Assembly: GCA_009996615.1 (NCBI GenBank)
Contig: JAACZU010000007.1
Coordinates: 124,001 to 188,000 of the forward strand
Origin: Rhodanobacteraceae bacterium
GTDB taxonomy: Bacteria; Pseudomonadota; Gammaproteobacteria; Xanthomonadales; Rhodanobacteraceae
Length of the DNA stretch: 64,000 bases
Direction: 5' to 3'
Part shown: in pieces, positions 1 through 7,987 of the stretch
How the letters are laid out: each line of letters opens with the position of its first letter
Numbering within the stretch: the first letter of the stretch is position 1
The notes under the pieces: generated by a model
What the model was told of the DNA's origin: nothing
The model's database searches: none
The model's input: the letters and a program-made list of their open reading frames with translations, nothing else
Made by a program: the position numbers and the translations under genes

Positions 1-208
1 GCAGGTTGTCGGCCAGCTCCGCTTCGAGCACCGCGGCCGCGTCCAGGATAAGGTGTCGGTCAGCCTGGCCAAGGACCGGATGATGCGAGTCGGTAACGAC
101 CCATACTTCCGCCGCGGCGGCGCGGGTGGCCAACGTCAGGATGGCAATGCCCGCAGCAAGCCATGCTGGGCGGGTGCGAGTGGCATGAGGAACAGCGCAA
201 GAGTCCAT
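1..208 (-). CDS. Integrating conjugative element protein, PFL_4709 family (TIGR03757), cut by window edge
   Basis: I translated this by hand from the ATG at 208 because the ORF track omits it. It reads MDSCAVPHATRTRPAW, then a hydrophobic stretch ending in ATRAAAAE, then VWVVTDSHHPV. That is a Sec signal peptide followed by the typical opening of the PFL_4709 family, a small periplasmic protein of ICE type IV secretion systems. About 69 codons are visible and the 3' end lies beyond base 1. In related ICEs this gene follows the disulfide-isomerase-like and TraC ATPase genes. Here about 26 kb of cargo separates it from them, so it may now depend on a promoter in 209-412. Confidence 0.75.
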   Translation of the reverse strand, partial: MDSCAVPHATRTRPAWLAAGIAILTLATRAAAAEVWVVTDSHHPVLGQADRHLILDAAAVLEAELADNL

Positions 209-412
209 GAGACAACACCGGAGGGAAGCCAATCCGGTGACAGTCGAACCGAAATCCGGCTTCGACACGACAAACAATCCGGAGACCGCCTCATCCCGTT
301 TTCGCCATCCCTGTCATCGCGTGATCACCCCAAACGGTGCCTGCGAGTGCGCCTGCGACAAGGACGTTTTCGGATCGACAGCCAAGACGGCCGCCGCACG
401 TTCGTCTCGCCT
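209..412. promoter_or_regulatory. Intergenic region upstream of the PFL_4709 gene, with three AATCCGG repeats
   Basis: This is a 204-bp spacer between the end of the P-loop ATPase gene and the start of the PFL_4709 gene, both leftward. The heptamer AATCCGG occurs at 231, 253 and 276, spaced 22 and 23 bp (about two helical turns). The repeats lie 23-74 bp upstream of the start at 208, so they could be an operator, but no regulator or clear -10/-35 pair can be assigned. Confidence 0.25.
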
Positions 413-1006
413 TCAGCAGCGATGAATCGCTTGGAGAACGAAGTCGGCCCGCTCGGCCACACTGGCGCGCGGAAGCAACCTGACTTCGTAGCCGAGTGCC
501 CGGTAGGTTGCATCCAGGTGGGCGTACTCCGCCTCCGCCTCGGGAAAGCCGTGCCGCCGCGCCTCGTCGGCGCAATAGATGTCCGGCCAGGGCGGTGCGA
601 GGAACACGAGCCGCCCATAAGGGCGAGATTCGCCCAGGCTTTGCGCCAACGGTACGCCGCAGAGTCGTTGAAGCGCTGCAGCGGCGTCGATCAGCCCTCG
701 GTCGAAGAAGACCGGACCAGCGTCCCGTGCCGCGCCTTCGAGATCCATGGCGGCGACGCGCAGCGCCTCCCGCAGAAAGGCCGCCATGTCGGTCCATGGC
801 AAGGCGTTGCCGCCCTGTCGAATCTGCTCGGCGATGATCCTCCGCCCGGGTTCGGCGACGGTCGCATGACCACGCCGCCGCAGTTCCCCGAGCAGGGTCG
901 ACTTGCCGCCGCCGGAGCACCCCGATATGACCACCTGAGGTGGCATCGGCGTCATGTCAGGGTTTGCTTCGACCAGCAGACGGTTTGTAAATTCACTTGT
1001 CATCAT
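413..1006 (-). CDS. P-loop AAA-type ATPase/kinase-like protein (AAA_28-like)
   Basis: The protein has about 197 residues. A Walker A motif, SGCSGGGKSTLL, lies near residue 30. It is followed by an arginine-rich EPGRRIIAEQ segment and a Walker-B-like VFFDRGLIDA. This layout is that of the small predicted ATPases/kinases of the AAA_28 group, whose substrates are mostly unknown. The start chosen at 1006 overlaps the stop of the upstream MFS gene (ATGA), which favours translational coupling. A start at 955 (MTPMPPQV) would place the P-loop closer to the N-terminus, as is usual for the family. It is probably the last gene of a leftward operon with the CoA transferase and MFS genes. No specific function is supported. 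Confidence 0.75.
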   Translation of the reverse strand: MMTSEFTNRLLVEANPDMTPMPPQVVISGCSGGGKSTLLGELRRRGHATVAEPGRRIIAEQIRQGGNALPWTDMAAFLREALRVAAMDLEGAARDAGPVFFDRGLIDAAAALQRLCGVPLAQSLGESRPYGRLVFLAPPWPDIYCADEARRHGFPEAEAEYAHLDATYRALGYEVRLLPRASVAERADFVLQAIHRC

Positions 1007-2214
1007 TGGTTTAGCCGAAGAGACAGGCCCCACGCAATGGTGGCGCTGAGCATGCCAAAGGCGCAGACCCCGGCCCATCCATGCGCGGTGAAGGCCCACC
1101 CGCCTGCAGCAGCGCCGAAGGCCCCGCCAAGCAGCATCGCGCCCATGAACACGGTGTTCAGCCGGCTGCGCGCACCCGCGTCCAACGCATAGACCATGGT
1201 CTGGTTCGCCACCTGGGCCGACTGCACGGTCACGTCGAGCAAGAAGATGCCGAGGACGAGTGCAGGGATCGATGAGCCACCCAGGTACAGCACGGCAAAT
1301 GCCGTTGCGGTTCCCACCGCGCCAGCACGGACGACTGCGTCATGTCCGCGCCGGTCGGCAAAACGGCCAGCCGCCGGTGCAGCCAACGCGCCGCACACGC
1401 CGACCAGCGCGAACAGGCCGGCGGATACCGCGCCGAGCTGCAGTGGCGGCCGCTCCAGCCAGAGCGCGAACGTTGCCCAGAAGCCGATCATGCTGGCAAA
1501 CAGCAGGAACTGGACGGCCACAGCTTGGCGCAAGGAAGCGTGCTTGCGCACCAAATGCCACATCGACAGCAGCAATCGTCCATAGCCGAGATTGGAGGAC
1601 GGCGGCACCACCGGCAGCGTCCATGCCAGCCGAAAGCCCAGTACCAGCATCAGTGCCGCAGAAAAACCGAAGACGGACCGCCAGCCCCAAAGCTCGGTCA
1701 TCCAGCCGCTCACCACACGGGCCAGCAGGATGCCGATCAGGATACCGCCCGTCACCACGCCGAGCACCTGCCCCTTGCGGTGGGAGGGCGCCAGGTGGAT
1801 GGCCAAGGGAACCAGTTGCTGCGCCACGGTGGCGCACAAGCCCACGGCGAGGCTCGCCAGTGCCAATTGAACGAAGCCGGAGGACGCGGCTGCCAGCACC
1901 AAGGAGAGCACCAGCGCCGCCAGCGTTCGCATGATGAGTGACTTGCGCTCCAGGCGGTCACCCAGTGGTGCCAGGAACAGCACGCCCAGGGTATTGCCCG
2001 CCTGGGTGAGCACGGGCAGCCAGGTCACGGTCCCCGCAGAGAGCGCGAACTCCCGGCTCAGTTCGCCGAGAAGCGGCTGGTTGTAGTAGCTGTTGGCCAC
2101 GGATGCGCCCGCCGCCAGGGCAATGGTCCACAGCAGATGGGAGGGCAAGGCTGACGTGGCAGGCATCGGTGCGGCACGCGATGCATCGCCGGGGTGACCT
2201 GGGATATTGCTCAT
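1003..2214 (-). CDS. MFS transporter
   Basis: The protein has 403 residues with about twelve hydrophobic segments, the normal size for a 12-TM major facilitator. The first helix ends in ANSYYNQPLL, a signature of the MFS drug/metabolite exporter branch related to YnfM and similar carriers. The cytoplasmic 2-3 loop carries GDRLERKSL, the usual MFS A-motif region. It lies 44 bp downstream of the CoA transferase gene and overlaps the following ATPase gene by 4 bp, so the three form a likely operon. The substrate cannot be read from sequence; export of a small metabolite or drug is inferred. Confidence 0.9.
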   Translation of the reverse strand: MSNIPGHPGDASRAAPMPATSALPSHLLWTIALAAGASVANSYYNQPLLGELSREFALSAGTVTWLPVLTQAGNTLGVLFLAPLGDRLERKSLIMRTLAALVLSLVLAAASSGFVQLALASLAVGLCATVAQQLVPLAIHLAPSHRKGQVLGVVTGGILIGILLARVVSGWMTELWGWRSVFGFSAALMLVLGFRLAWTLPVVPPSSNLGYGRLLLSMWHLVRKHASLRQAVAVQFLLFASMIGFWATFALWLERPPLQLGAVSAGLFALVGVCGALAAPAAGRFADRRGHDAVVRAGAVGTATAFAVLYLGGSSIPALVLGIFLLDVTVQSAQVANQTMVYALDAGARSRLNTVFMGAMLLGGAFGAAAGGWAFTAHGWAGVCAFGMLSATIAWGLSLRLNQ

Positions 2215-2258
2215 TCAAGGGGTCCGGCCGTATCAACTCTCGGCTTGCGGACAAGCTC

Positions 2259-3635
2259 TCACCAGTTCGGGCGATCCGTTCCCGGCGGCACTGACGATCG
2301 CGCATAGCCGGCCGGTGTTCGCGCCATTTGCGCGCTGGGGCGCACGGCGCGCAGCAGGCCGAAGCCGGAGACTTCGTCGGCGAGCCAGGGGCTGAGGTCC
2401 GGCCTGCCGGCCCGCAGGCCCTCTTCGATGCGCCCCAGCCCGCGCAGCCAGTGCCCGGTCTGCGCCAGCGACACCTGCACGTGCCAGCTTCCCCCTTCGC
2501 GCGACTGTCGCCACAGCGCGGCGGCGGCGCCGAAAGCCATCAGGAAGCCGCTGGCCTGGTCGAGGATCTGCATCGGCAGCGCGCGCGGCTTGCCGTCGCC
2601 CGCCGCCTCGCCCTCGGCGTGGTTGAAGCCCATTGCCGTCTGCACCAGCGAATCGAAACCGCGCCGGTCGGCCCAGGGCCCTTGCGTGCCGTAGGCGGTC
2701 AGCGACACGGCGACGATGCCGGGCCGGCGCGCGGCCAGGGCCTCGGGCGAGAAGCCGAGCGCGGCCAGGCCGCCGGGCCGGTACCCCTGCGAGAACACGT
2801 GGGCGTCTTCCACCAGCCGCCACAGCGCTTCGCGCCCGGCCTCGCTGCGCAGGTCGATGTGCGCCGAGCGCTTGCCGCGGCTGGTTTCGGCAATAGCGGC
2901 GATGTTGGGCAGGTTCGGTGAGTTGACCAGCATCACGTCCGCGCCGAACGAGGCCATCGCCCGCCCACCAACGGGGCCGGCCAGGATGCGCGTGAGGTCG
3001 AGCACGCGCAGGCCGGCGAGCGGCCGCTCATCGGCCGCCAGGGGTGGCAGTGCGCGCGGTGGCGCATCGGCGATTCGGGTGATGGTCATCAGGGGTTGCG
3101 AGGCCACCGCCTGACCCTGGGGCGTGGCATCCCACTCGGCGAAGCTGCGCAACGCCGTGGCCACCAGCGCGTGGTCGGCCGCGGCCTGCTCGAAGTCCAG
3201 CGCCTTCCAACCCAGCAGGGCCTGCTCTGCGTCGGCGCGTGTGGCAGTTGCGGGGTCCAGGCCCAGCAGGCGCAGCGCGCCATCGCGGTGGTGCGGGAAG
3301 TTGGTGTGGACACGCACGTGACCATCGGCGCAGCGGTACAGGCCGGCGAACGGGTCCCACAGCTCGGGCTCCTGGCCGTCGAGCGTGAACCAGCCGGTGC
3401 ATTCGGCGGCGGCGTGGGCCATGTCCACGGCGACACGCTGGCGCGGAACACCCCGCTCATGGCCCAGTTCGCAGGCGGCGAGCGCAGCCGCGGCAATGCT
3501 GGTCTGCGCGGCGGTGCCGACGGCGAAGGACGAGGGGAACACCGGGTCGCTGCCCGTCAGCGCGATCCCGGCCAGCGCCTGCGGCGGCAGCCCGCCCAGC
3601 GACCAGAGCGCAGTCAGTGCATCGAGTGGATTCAT
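2259..3635 (-). CDS. CaiB/BaiF-type (class III) CoA transferase
   Basis: The protein has 458 residues. Class III CoA transferases move CoA between carboxylic acids through an enzyme-bound aspartyl intermediate. The C-terminal half has RGKRSAHIDLRSEAGREA and then GPWADRRGFDSLVQTAMGF, where the FD aspartate matches the catalytic Asp of the family. The N-terminal half has FAGLYRCADGHVRVHTNF, which resembles the segment normally found near the C-terminus. The halves therefore look permuted or duplicated relative to formyl-CoA transferase, as in other members of about 460 residues. It is the first gene of a leftward operon with an MFS carrier. The acid substrate is unknown. Confidence 0.88.
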   Translation of the reverse strand: MNPLDALTALWSLGGLPPQALAGIALTGSDPVFPSSFAVGTAAQTSIAAAALAACELGHERGVPRQRVAVDMAHAAAECTGWFTLDGQEPELWDPFAGLYRCADGHVRVHTNFPHHRDGALRLLGLDPATATRADAEQALLGWKALDFEQAAADHALVATALRSFAEWDATPQGQAVASQPLMTITRIADAPPRALPPLAADERPLAGLRVLDLTRILAGPVGGRAMASFGADVMLVNSPNLPNIAAIAETSRGKRSAHIDLRSEAGREALWRLVEDAHVFSQGYRPGGLAALGFSPEALAARRPGIVAVSLTAYGTQGPWADRRGFDSLVQTAMGFNHAEGEAAGDGKPRALPMQILDQASGFLMAFGAAAALWRQSREGGSWHVQVSLAQTGHWLRGLGRIEEGLRAGRPDLSPWLADEVSGFGLLRAVRPSAQMARTPAGYARSSVPPGTDRPNW

Positions 3636-3849
3636 CGAATGGACTCCTCACAGAAAGTTCGCCAACTGAATCGACACGCTACCCCGTCGGCCGAGTCGGG
3701 TTGGCAGATCCAGGCGGGAGGCAGGGTCGGCGCCGCGTTGTCCGCAAACGCAGCGGACCGCGGAAAGCAGCATCGCGCGCCATTGGCGATGCCGGGGAGC
3801 GCCGTATTCGCACAGGCGTGGGCGTCGCGCGCCCGCTGCAAGCGATCCA
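3636..3849. other. Intergenic spacer without recognised signal
   Basis: A 214-bp stretch between the start of the CoA transferase gene and the end of the TauE/SafE gene. It should hold the promoter of the CoA transferase operon. I saw no convincing -35/-10 pair, terminator hairpin or copy of the island's TCTCA-N7-CTGA motif. Confidence 0.4.
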
Positions 3850-4608
3850 TCACGCGCCCGCCTCCAGCCCGAAGTACGCCGCGAGCGCCAGGCCGGTCGC
3901 CACGATCGTCCAACGCAGCGCCAGCGGCGGAATCCAGCGCGCCAACCGCGCGCCGGCATAGCCCCCAAAGATCGCGCCCAGCAGGACCGCACTGCCTTGC
4001 GCCCAGGCGATGGACCCGGTGGCGACGAAGAGCATCACCGCGGCACTGGTCACGACGGTAGCCATCGCATTCTTGACGGCGTTGGCCTCCTGGACATCGC
4101 GCACACCCAGCAAGGTCAGGATCGCCATCAGCATGATGCCCAGGCCGGCGCCGAAGTAGCCGCCATAGAGTGCGGTCAGGAACTCCGCCCCCGCAGCCAC
4201 CAGGTGCGGCACCTGACCGCGAGCATGCCGCTCGATGGCCTGGCGCAGCCAGGGTCCCAGGGCGAACAGCACGGTCGCGACGAGGATCAGCCACGGCACC
4301 AGACGGCTGAACTGTGCATCTCCGGTGAACACCAACAGTGCGGCGCCCACCAGCGAACCGGCACCGACCACGGGCAGGCTGCGCCGCAACGCGGCGCGGT
4401 GGCGCCCGAGTTCGCTGCGATAGCCGAGCAGGCTGCTCGCATGCCCCGGCCAGATCGACACCGCGCTGGTGGCGTTGGCCACCACGGGTGGTACGCCGGC
4501 AGCCAGCAGCGCGGGAAAGGTGAAGAATGTGCCGCCGCCGGCCACTGCATTGCAGATGCCGCCGATCATGCCGGCCCCAGCCAGCAGCAGGAAGGTTCCG
4601 ATGTCCAT
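3850..4608 (-). CDS. TauE/SafE (TSUP) family membrane permease
   Basis: The protein has 252 residues and about eight hydrophobic segments. The N-terminus has GGICNAVAGGGTFFTFPALL and a PPVVANATSAV segment. The second repeat has LYGGYFGAGLGIML and VKNAMATVVTSAAVM. These paired half-repeats are the hallmark of the TSUP family, which exports sulfite, sulfoacetate or related organosulfur anions. It is the last gene of a leftward group (hydrolase, DUF1737, LysE, TSUP) with a 12-bp gap to the LysE gene. The substrate is not determinable. Confidence 0.88.
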   Translation of the reverse strand: MDIGTFLLLAGAGMIGGICNAVAGGGTFFTFPALLAAGVPPVVANATSAVSIWPGHASSLLGYRSELGRHRAALRRSLPVVGAGSLVGAALLVFTGDAQFSRLVPWLILVATVLFALGPWLRQAIERHARGQVPHLVAAGAEFLTALYGGYFGAGLGIMLMAILTLLGVRDVQEANAVKNAMATVVTSAAVMLFVATGSIAWAQGSAVLLGAIFGGYAGARLARWIPPLALRWTIVATGLALAAYFGLEAGA

Positions 4609-4620
4609 GCCGCTCGCGCC

Positions 4621-5256
4621 TCAGCTCGTCGGCCTGGACAGGGCCAGACGCAGGCCGAACCCCATCAGCGCCAGGCCGGTGAGCGCATCGAGCGAGCGCA
4701 GCACCGTGGGCCGGCGCAGCCAGCGTGCCAGGGTCCGCGTGGCCAGCACCAGTGCGGCGAACCAGAGCAGTCCCATCGCGGCGTGGATGCCGGCCAACAG
4801 CACGCTGAACCCGACCACCGGCACGTCCGCGGGAACGAACTGTGGCAGGAGGCTCACGTAGAACACCCCGACCTTGGGATTGAGCAGATTCGTCAGCAGA
4901 CCGCGCAGGAACCAGCGCTCGCCACGCACGAGCGGCGGATCGTCTGCGGGCAGCGCCGGCCGGCTCTTGAGCGCGCCAGAGATCAGCTTCCAGCCGAGCC
5001 AGAGCAGATAGGCCGCGCCCGCGATCTGCAGCAGGGTGTAGGCGAGTCGGGAGACCGCGAGCACCGCGCCGAGCCCGAGGGCCGCGATCAGCCCCCAGAT
5101 CAGCACGCCGGTCACGATGCCGCCGCCCGCCCTCATCGCCTTGCGCCCCCCTTCCACAGCGGCCGTGCGAAGTACCAGCGCCGTGTCCAGGCCGGGGGTC
5201 AAGGTGAGCAGCAGCGCCGTCAGCGTGAAGCCCAGGATCGCAGTCGATGCATCCAT
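4621..5256 (-). CDS. LysE/RhtB family amino-acid exporter
   Basis: The protein has 211 residues and about six TM segments. The opening LLLTLTPGLDTALVLRTA is the family signature of LysE/RhtB translocators, and GRKAMRAGGGIVTG and NLLNPKVGVFYVSLLPQF follow. The family exports amino acids or their derivatives. It lies between the DUF1737 gene and the TSUP gene in a leftward operon. It is one of three LysE-type exporters in the left cargo block. Confidence 0.92.
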   Translation of the reverse strand: MDASTAILGFTLTALLLTLTPGLDTALVLRTAAVEGGRKAMRAGGGIVTGVLIWGLIAALGLGAVLAVSRLAYTLLQIAGAAYLLWLGWKLISGALKSRPALPADDPPLVRGERWFLRGLLTNLLNPKVGVFYVSLLPQFVPADVPVVGFSVLLAGIHAAMGLLWFAALVLATRTLARWLRRPTVLRSLDALTGLALMGFGLRLALSRPTS

Positions 5257-5269
5257 TGGGGGATCTCCG

Positions 5270-5482
5270 TCAGAGCACAGACAAGTCCAGTGACTCGCTG
5301 TACGTCGTCGATTCGATGGTCTTGACGATGGCCTGGCCGCAGATCACGGCGCCACGCGCCGCGTCGTAGGTCAGGCTCGGCTCGCCATACAGCTCCCAGC
5401 CGCTGTTCAGGGCCGCGGTGACGCGGTGGCAGAACGCCGCGTCGTCGATGCCGGTCAGGTAGCGGTACGCGAGCATGCTCAT
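5270..5482 (-). CDS. DUF1737 domain protein
   Basis: The protein has 70 residues. The ORF track gives a longer frame, but the ATG at 5482 overlaps the stop of the upstream hydrolase (ATGA) and gives the usual size of this family. It reads AYRYLTGIDDAAFCHRV, then NSGWELYGEPSLTYD, the typical DUF1737 pattern: a short domain often described as needing to predict what a long-winded name cannot, with no known activity. It carries no signal peptide or TM segment. Confidence 0.78.
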   Translation of the reverse strand: MSMLAYRYLTGIDDAAFCHRVTAALNSGWELYGEPSLTYDAARGAVICGQAIVKTIESTTYSESLDLSVL

Positions 5483-6090
5483 GCTCCCGGTCGATTCGAT
5501 GCCGGTATCTGGACGCGCAGCCCCGCTCCGAATGCCTGCAGCAGATGCCAGCCGGTGTTCCAGTCGCCCACGCCGCTGGCGGCATTGATATGCCCGAGGG
5601 CGCCGACTTCCAAGCATCCCGCTGCCCAACCCATGGCCATGCGCCGGGCGTGCTCCGGCGAGCCATAGGGGTCGTCGCTGCTGGCGACCACCAGTGCGGG
5701 AAACGGCAGGGGTCCGGTCGGTGGCGGGCCGAACTCGCTCGCCTCGCCCGGAAACGCCGGTGCGCCGGGGTCAGGGACGGCAACGAGGAAGGCGCCCCGG
5801 ACCTGCGCGATCCGATGCTGGATGTCTTCTCCGATTCCCGGCCGCGATGCCCAGTGCGCGACGAGCAGGCACGAAAGGCTGTGTGCGACCAAGACGACGG
5901 GCGCACCGCACTCGTCGATAGCCGCATCGAGTGCCTGCAGCCAGTCGGCCAGGTCCGGCCTGTCCCAGTCGGCAGGCTGGAATCGCCGGCCATGCTCCTG
6001 GCGCGACGCCCAGCGCGTCTGCCAATGCTCCGGCCCGGAATTGCCGATACCGGGAAGTATCAAGAGGCGAACGGTCTGAAGGTGGCTCAT
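5479..6090 (-). CDS. RBBP9/YdeN-type alpha/beta hydrolase
   Basis: The protein has 203 residues with the start at MSHLQTVRLL; the longer ORF start at 6246 would run across the divergent control region. RLLILPGIGNSGPEHWQTRW is the characteristic N-terminus of the RBBP9/YdeN serine hydrolases. The nucleophile elbow is VAHSLSC, the acid region is SSDDPYGSPE, and the histidine lies in LGHINAASGVGDW, all as expected for the family. The physiological substrate is unknown. It is the first gene of the leftward operon with DUF1737, LysE and TSUP, and it is divergent from another LysE gene. Confidence 0.9.
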   Translation of the reverse strand: MSHLQTVRLLILPGIGNSGPEHWQTRWASRQEHGRRFQPADWDRPDLADWLQALDAAIDECGAPVVLVAHSLSCLLVAHWASRPGIGEDIQHRIAQVRGAFLVAVPDPGAPAFPGEASEFGPPPTGPLPFPALVVASSDDPYGSPEHARRMAMGWAAGCLEVGALGHINAASGVGDWNTGWHLLQAFGAGLRVQIPASNRPGA

Positions 6091-6171
6091 GGTGGCGTGC
6101 GCGGATATCCGGGGTGAGGTTGTCTGGCTGGAAACCTTAAGACCGATGCGTCGAATTGCCGAGTGAGAAGG

Positions 6172-6196
6172 TCTCAGCAAGCGTCGAGAAAAGCTC
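6172..6196 (+). promoter_or_regulatory. Putative regulator site, copy 1 (degenerate) of the TCTCA-N7-CTGA-N6-CTC motif
   Basis: TCTCA at 6172-6176, seven bases, TCGA at 6184-6187, six bases (GAAAAG), CTC at 6194-6196. It has the same spacing as three better copies at 14048, 22286-22310 and 22710-22734. It lies in the divergent region between the hydrolase operon (start 6090) and the LysE gene (start 6276). It also overlaps a TGAGA-N3-TCTCA inverted repeat at 6164-6176. Confidence 0.4.
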
Positions 6197-6275
6197 AATG
6201 GTCGGCTCGAATGGCCTTGGCTATCGTCGAAGTGCACTTCCTTCACAACCGACGAAGAAGCCCCCCGAGTTCGCC

Positions 6276-6935
6276 ATGTCTGATATCCCGCTCCTGATTT
6301 CCTACGTCCTGGCGGCCTGGCTGTCCATCCTTACGCCCGGTCCGGCCATCCTGCTGGCGATGCGCAATGGCGCTCGCCAGGGCGTGGTCGCGAGCCTGTG
6401 GTCGACGCTGGGCAACATGTTGGGGTTGCTCGTGGTTTCCGCGGCGGCCGCGTGGGGCGTCGGCCTGTTCCTGCTTGCATCCGCCCACGCGATGACCGCG
6501 CTGCGGCTGGCCGGCGCCGCCTACCTGGCGTACCTCGGTCTTCGCCTGCTTGTGCAGGGCAGACACACACGGCCGCCGGACCCCGGTGCCGATGACGCAG
6601 GGCCGGTGCAGGCCTTCGCGCTGGCGAAGGAAGGATTCCTGGTGGCGACATCCAATCCGAAGTCGATCCTCTTCTTCACCGCCTTCTTCCCCCAGTTCAT
6701 CCGGGCCGACCAGGCTCTCATCCCTCAGTTCATGGGCCTGACCGCGATCTTCGTGATCCTCAGCGGCGCCACCTTGACCGGCTATGCCGCCATTGCAAGC
6801 CGGGTGCGGGGAGCATTGGGCACTTCCGTCTGGCGCCAGCGCTGCACGCGCCTGGCGGGGATCGGTTTCCTCGGATTCGCCGCATGGATTCTTTTGTGGA
6901 GACCGTCCAGCGGCGCCAAGGCCCTGGCCGCGTGA
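6276..6935 (+). CDS. LysE/RhtB family amino-acid exporter
   Basis: The protein has 219 residues from MSDIPLLISYVLAAW; the upstream extension to 6156 would cross the control region and is rejected. LSILTPGPAILLAMRNGARQ is the LysE/RhtB signature near the first helix. ATSNPKSILFFTAFFPQFI is the conserved central motif. Six TM segments are visible. It is followed 61 bp later by a PhzF-type gene, probably in the same transcript. The motif copy about 80-100 bp upstream suggests shared regulation with the other exporters. Confidence 0.93.
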   Translation: MSDIPLLISYVLAAWLSILTPGPAILLAMRNGARQGVVASLWSTLGNMLGLLVVSAAAAWGVGLFLLASAHAMTALRLAGAAYLAYLGLRLLVQGRHTRPPDPGADDAGPVQAFALAKEGFLVATSNPKSILFFTAFFPQFIRADQALIPQFMGLTAIFVILSGATLTGYAAIASRVRGALGTSVWRQRCTRLAGIGFLGFAAWILLWRPSSGAKALAA

Positions 6936-6996
6936 TTCGTCCCCGGCCACGCGCACGCAACCGAGCACAGGCGGTGCGACCGAACCTGGAGAAGCG

Positions 6997-7884
6997 ATGA
7001 ACAAATCCTTCCTGCAAGTCGATGTGTTCACGAGCCAGCCGCTCAGGGGCAACCCGGCTGCCGTCGTGTTCGATGCCGACGACCTCGATGCGCGGACCAT
7101 GCAGCGGATCGCGCGCGAGATGAACCTGTCCGAGACGGTCTTCGTGCTGGCCCCGGAATCGCCCGACACCGACTATCGGGTGCGCATCTTCACGCCCTCC
7201 AGCGAGTTGCCGTTCGCGGGGCACCCCACCATCGCCACTGCGAGCGCGGTGCGTGCGCACCGTGGCGACCTGGCCGATGCAAGTCTGCTGCGGCAGGCCT
7301 GCGGCATCGGCATCGTGCCTGTCGAAGTCGTTCCGACCGAGGGCTCGCCGATCTACTGGATGACCCAGGCCAGCCCGCAGTTCCGCGACACGGCCATCGA
7401 TCCGGGGGAAATGTCGACCCTGCTGGGCTGCGATGCGAACATGCTGGCCGCGATGCCGGTGGAAGTCGTCTCCACCGGCATCCCGTGGCTGATCGCCGAA
7501 CTGCGCAGCGTCGCCGCCCTGGCGTCGCTGCGTCCCGACCTGCCTCGCATCGCCGAACGCTGCCGCGCATCGGGTGCCGTCGGCGTGACCGTCTTTGCCG
7601 AACACGAGGCCGACGCGCCGGTACGCTTGCGCCTGCGCACGTTCGCGCCAGGCGAAGGCGTGGCCGAGGACCCCGTTTGCGGGTCTGGAAACGGGTGTGT
7701 CGCGGCATTCTTGGCAAGGCACCGACACGCATCGGCTCTCAAGGGTGGCTACCTTGCGGAGCAAGGCATCGAGATGGGACGCGATGGCTTGATCCACGTC
7801 GAATGGACCCGAAACGGCGACGAACTGACGGTGCGCGTCGGTGGCCAGGCCGTGACCGTCGCCAGCGGCACCCTGCATCTGTAG
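6997..7884 (+). CDS. PhzF family isomerase/epimerase-like protein
   Basis: The protein has 295 residues, the usual PhzF length. The start at 6997 is preceded by GGAGAAG. VDVFTSQPLRGNPAAVVFD opens the family fold. The catalytic Glu lies in MNLSETVFVL (about residue 46). FAGHPTIATA and the C-terminal EDPVCGSGNGC are also diagnostic. PhzF proteins isomerise small acids such as DHHA in phenazine synthesis, but most homologues outside phenazine operons have unknown substrates. No phenazine genes are nearby, so a specific role is not claimed. Confidence 0.92.
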   Translation: MNKSFLQVDVFTSQPLRGNPAAVVFDADDLDARTMQRIAREMNLSETVFVLAPESPDTDYRVRIFTPSSELPFAGHPTIATASAVRAHRGDLADASLLRQACGIGIVPVEVVPTEGSPIYWMTQASPQFRDTAIDPGEMSTLLGCDANMLAAMPVEVVSTGIPWLIAELRSVAALASLRPDLPRIAERCRASGAVGVTVFAEHEADAPVRLRLRTFAPGEGVAEDPVCGSGNGCVAAFLARHRHASALKGGYLAEQGIEMGRDGLIHVEWTRNGDELTVRVGGQAVTVASGTLHL

Positions 7885-7987
7885 ACGCGGCGGCACGTTC
7901 AGCCGCTCGATCGCCCATGGCTTGCCATGGCACCTGTGCGGCGTCCCCGACGAAGGCCTGCGCTGCGACGAACGCAGTTGCCCAGGA

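Noticed and set aside
3997-5325. 442-residue open frame on the + strand
   Set aside because: Spans antisense to two membrane protein genes and is Gln/His/Arg-rich; a shadow frame.
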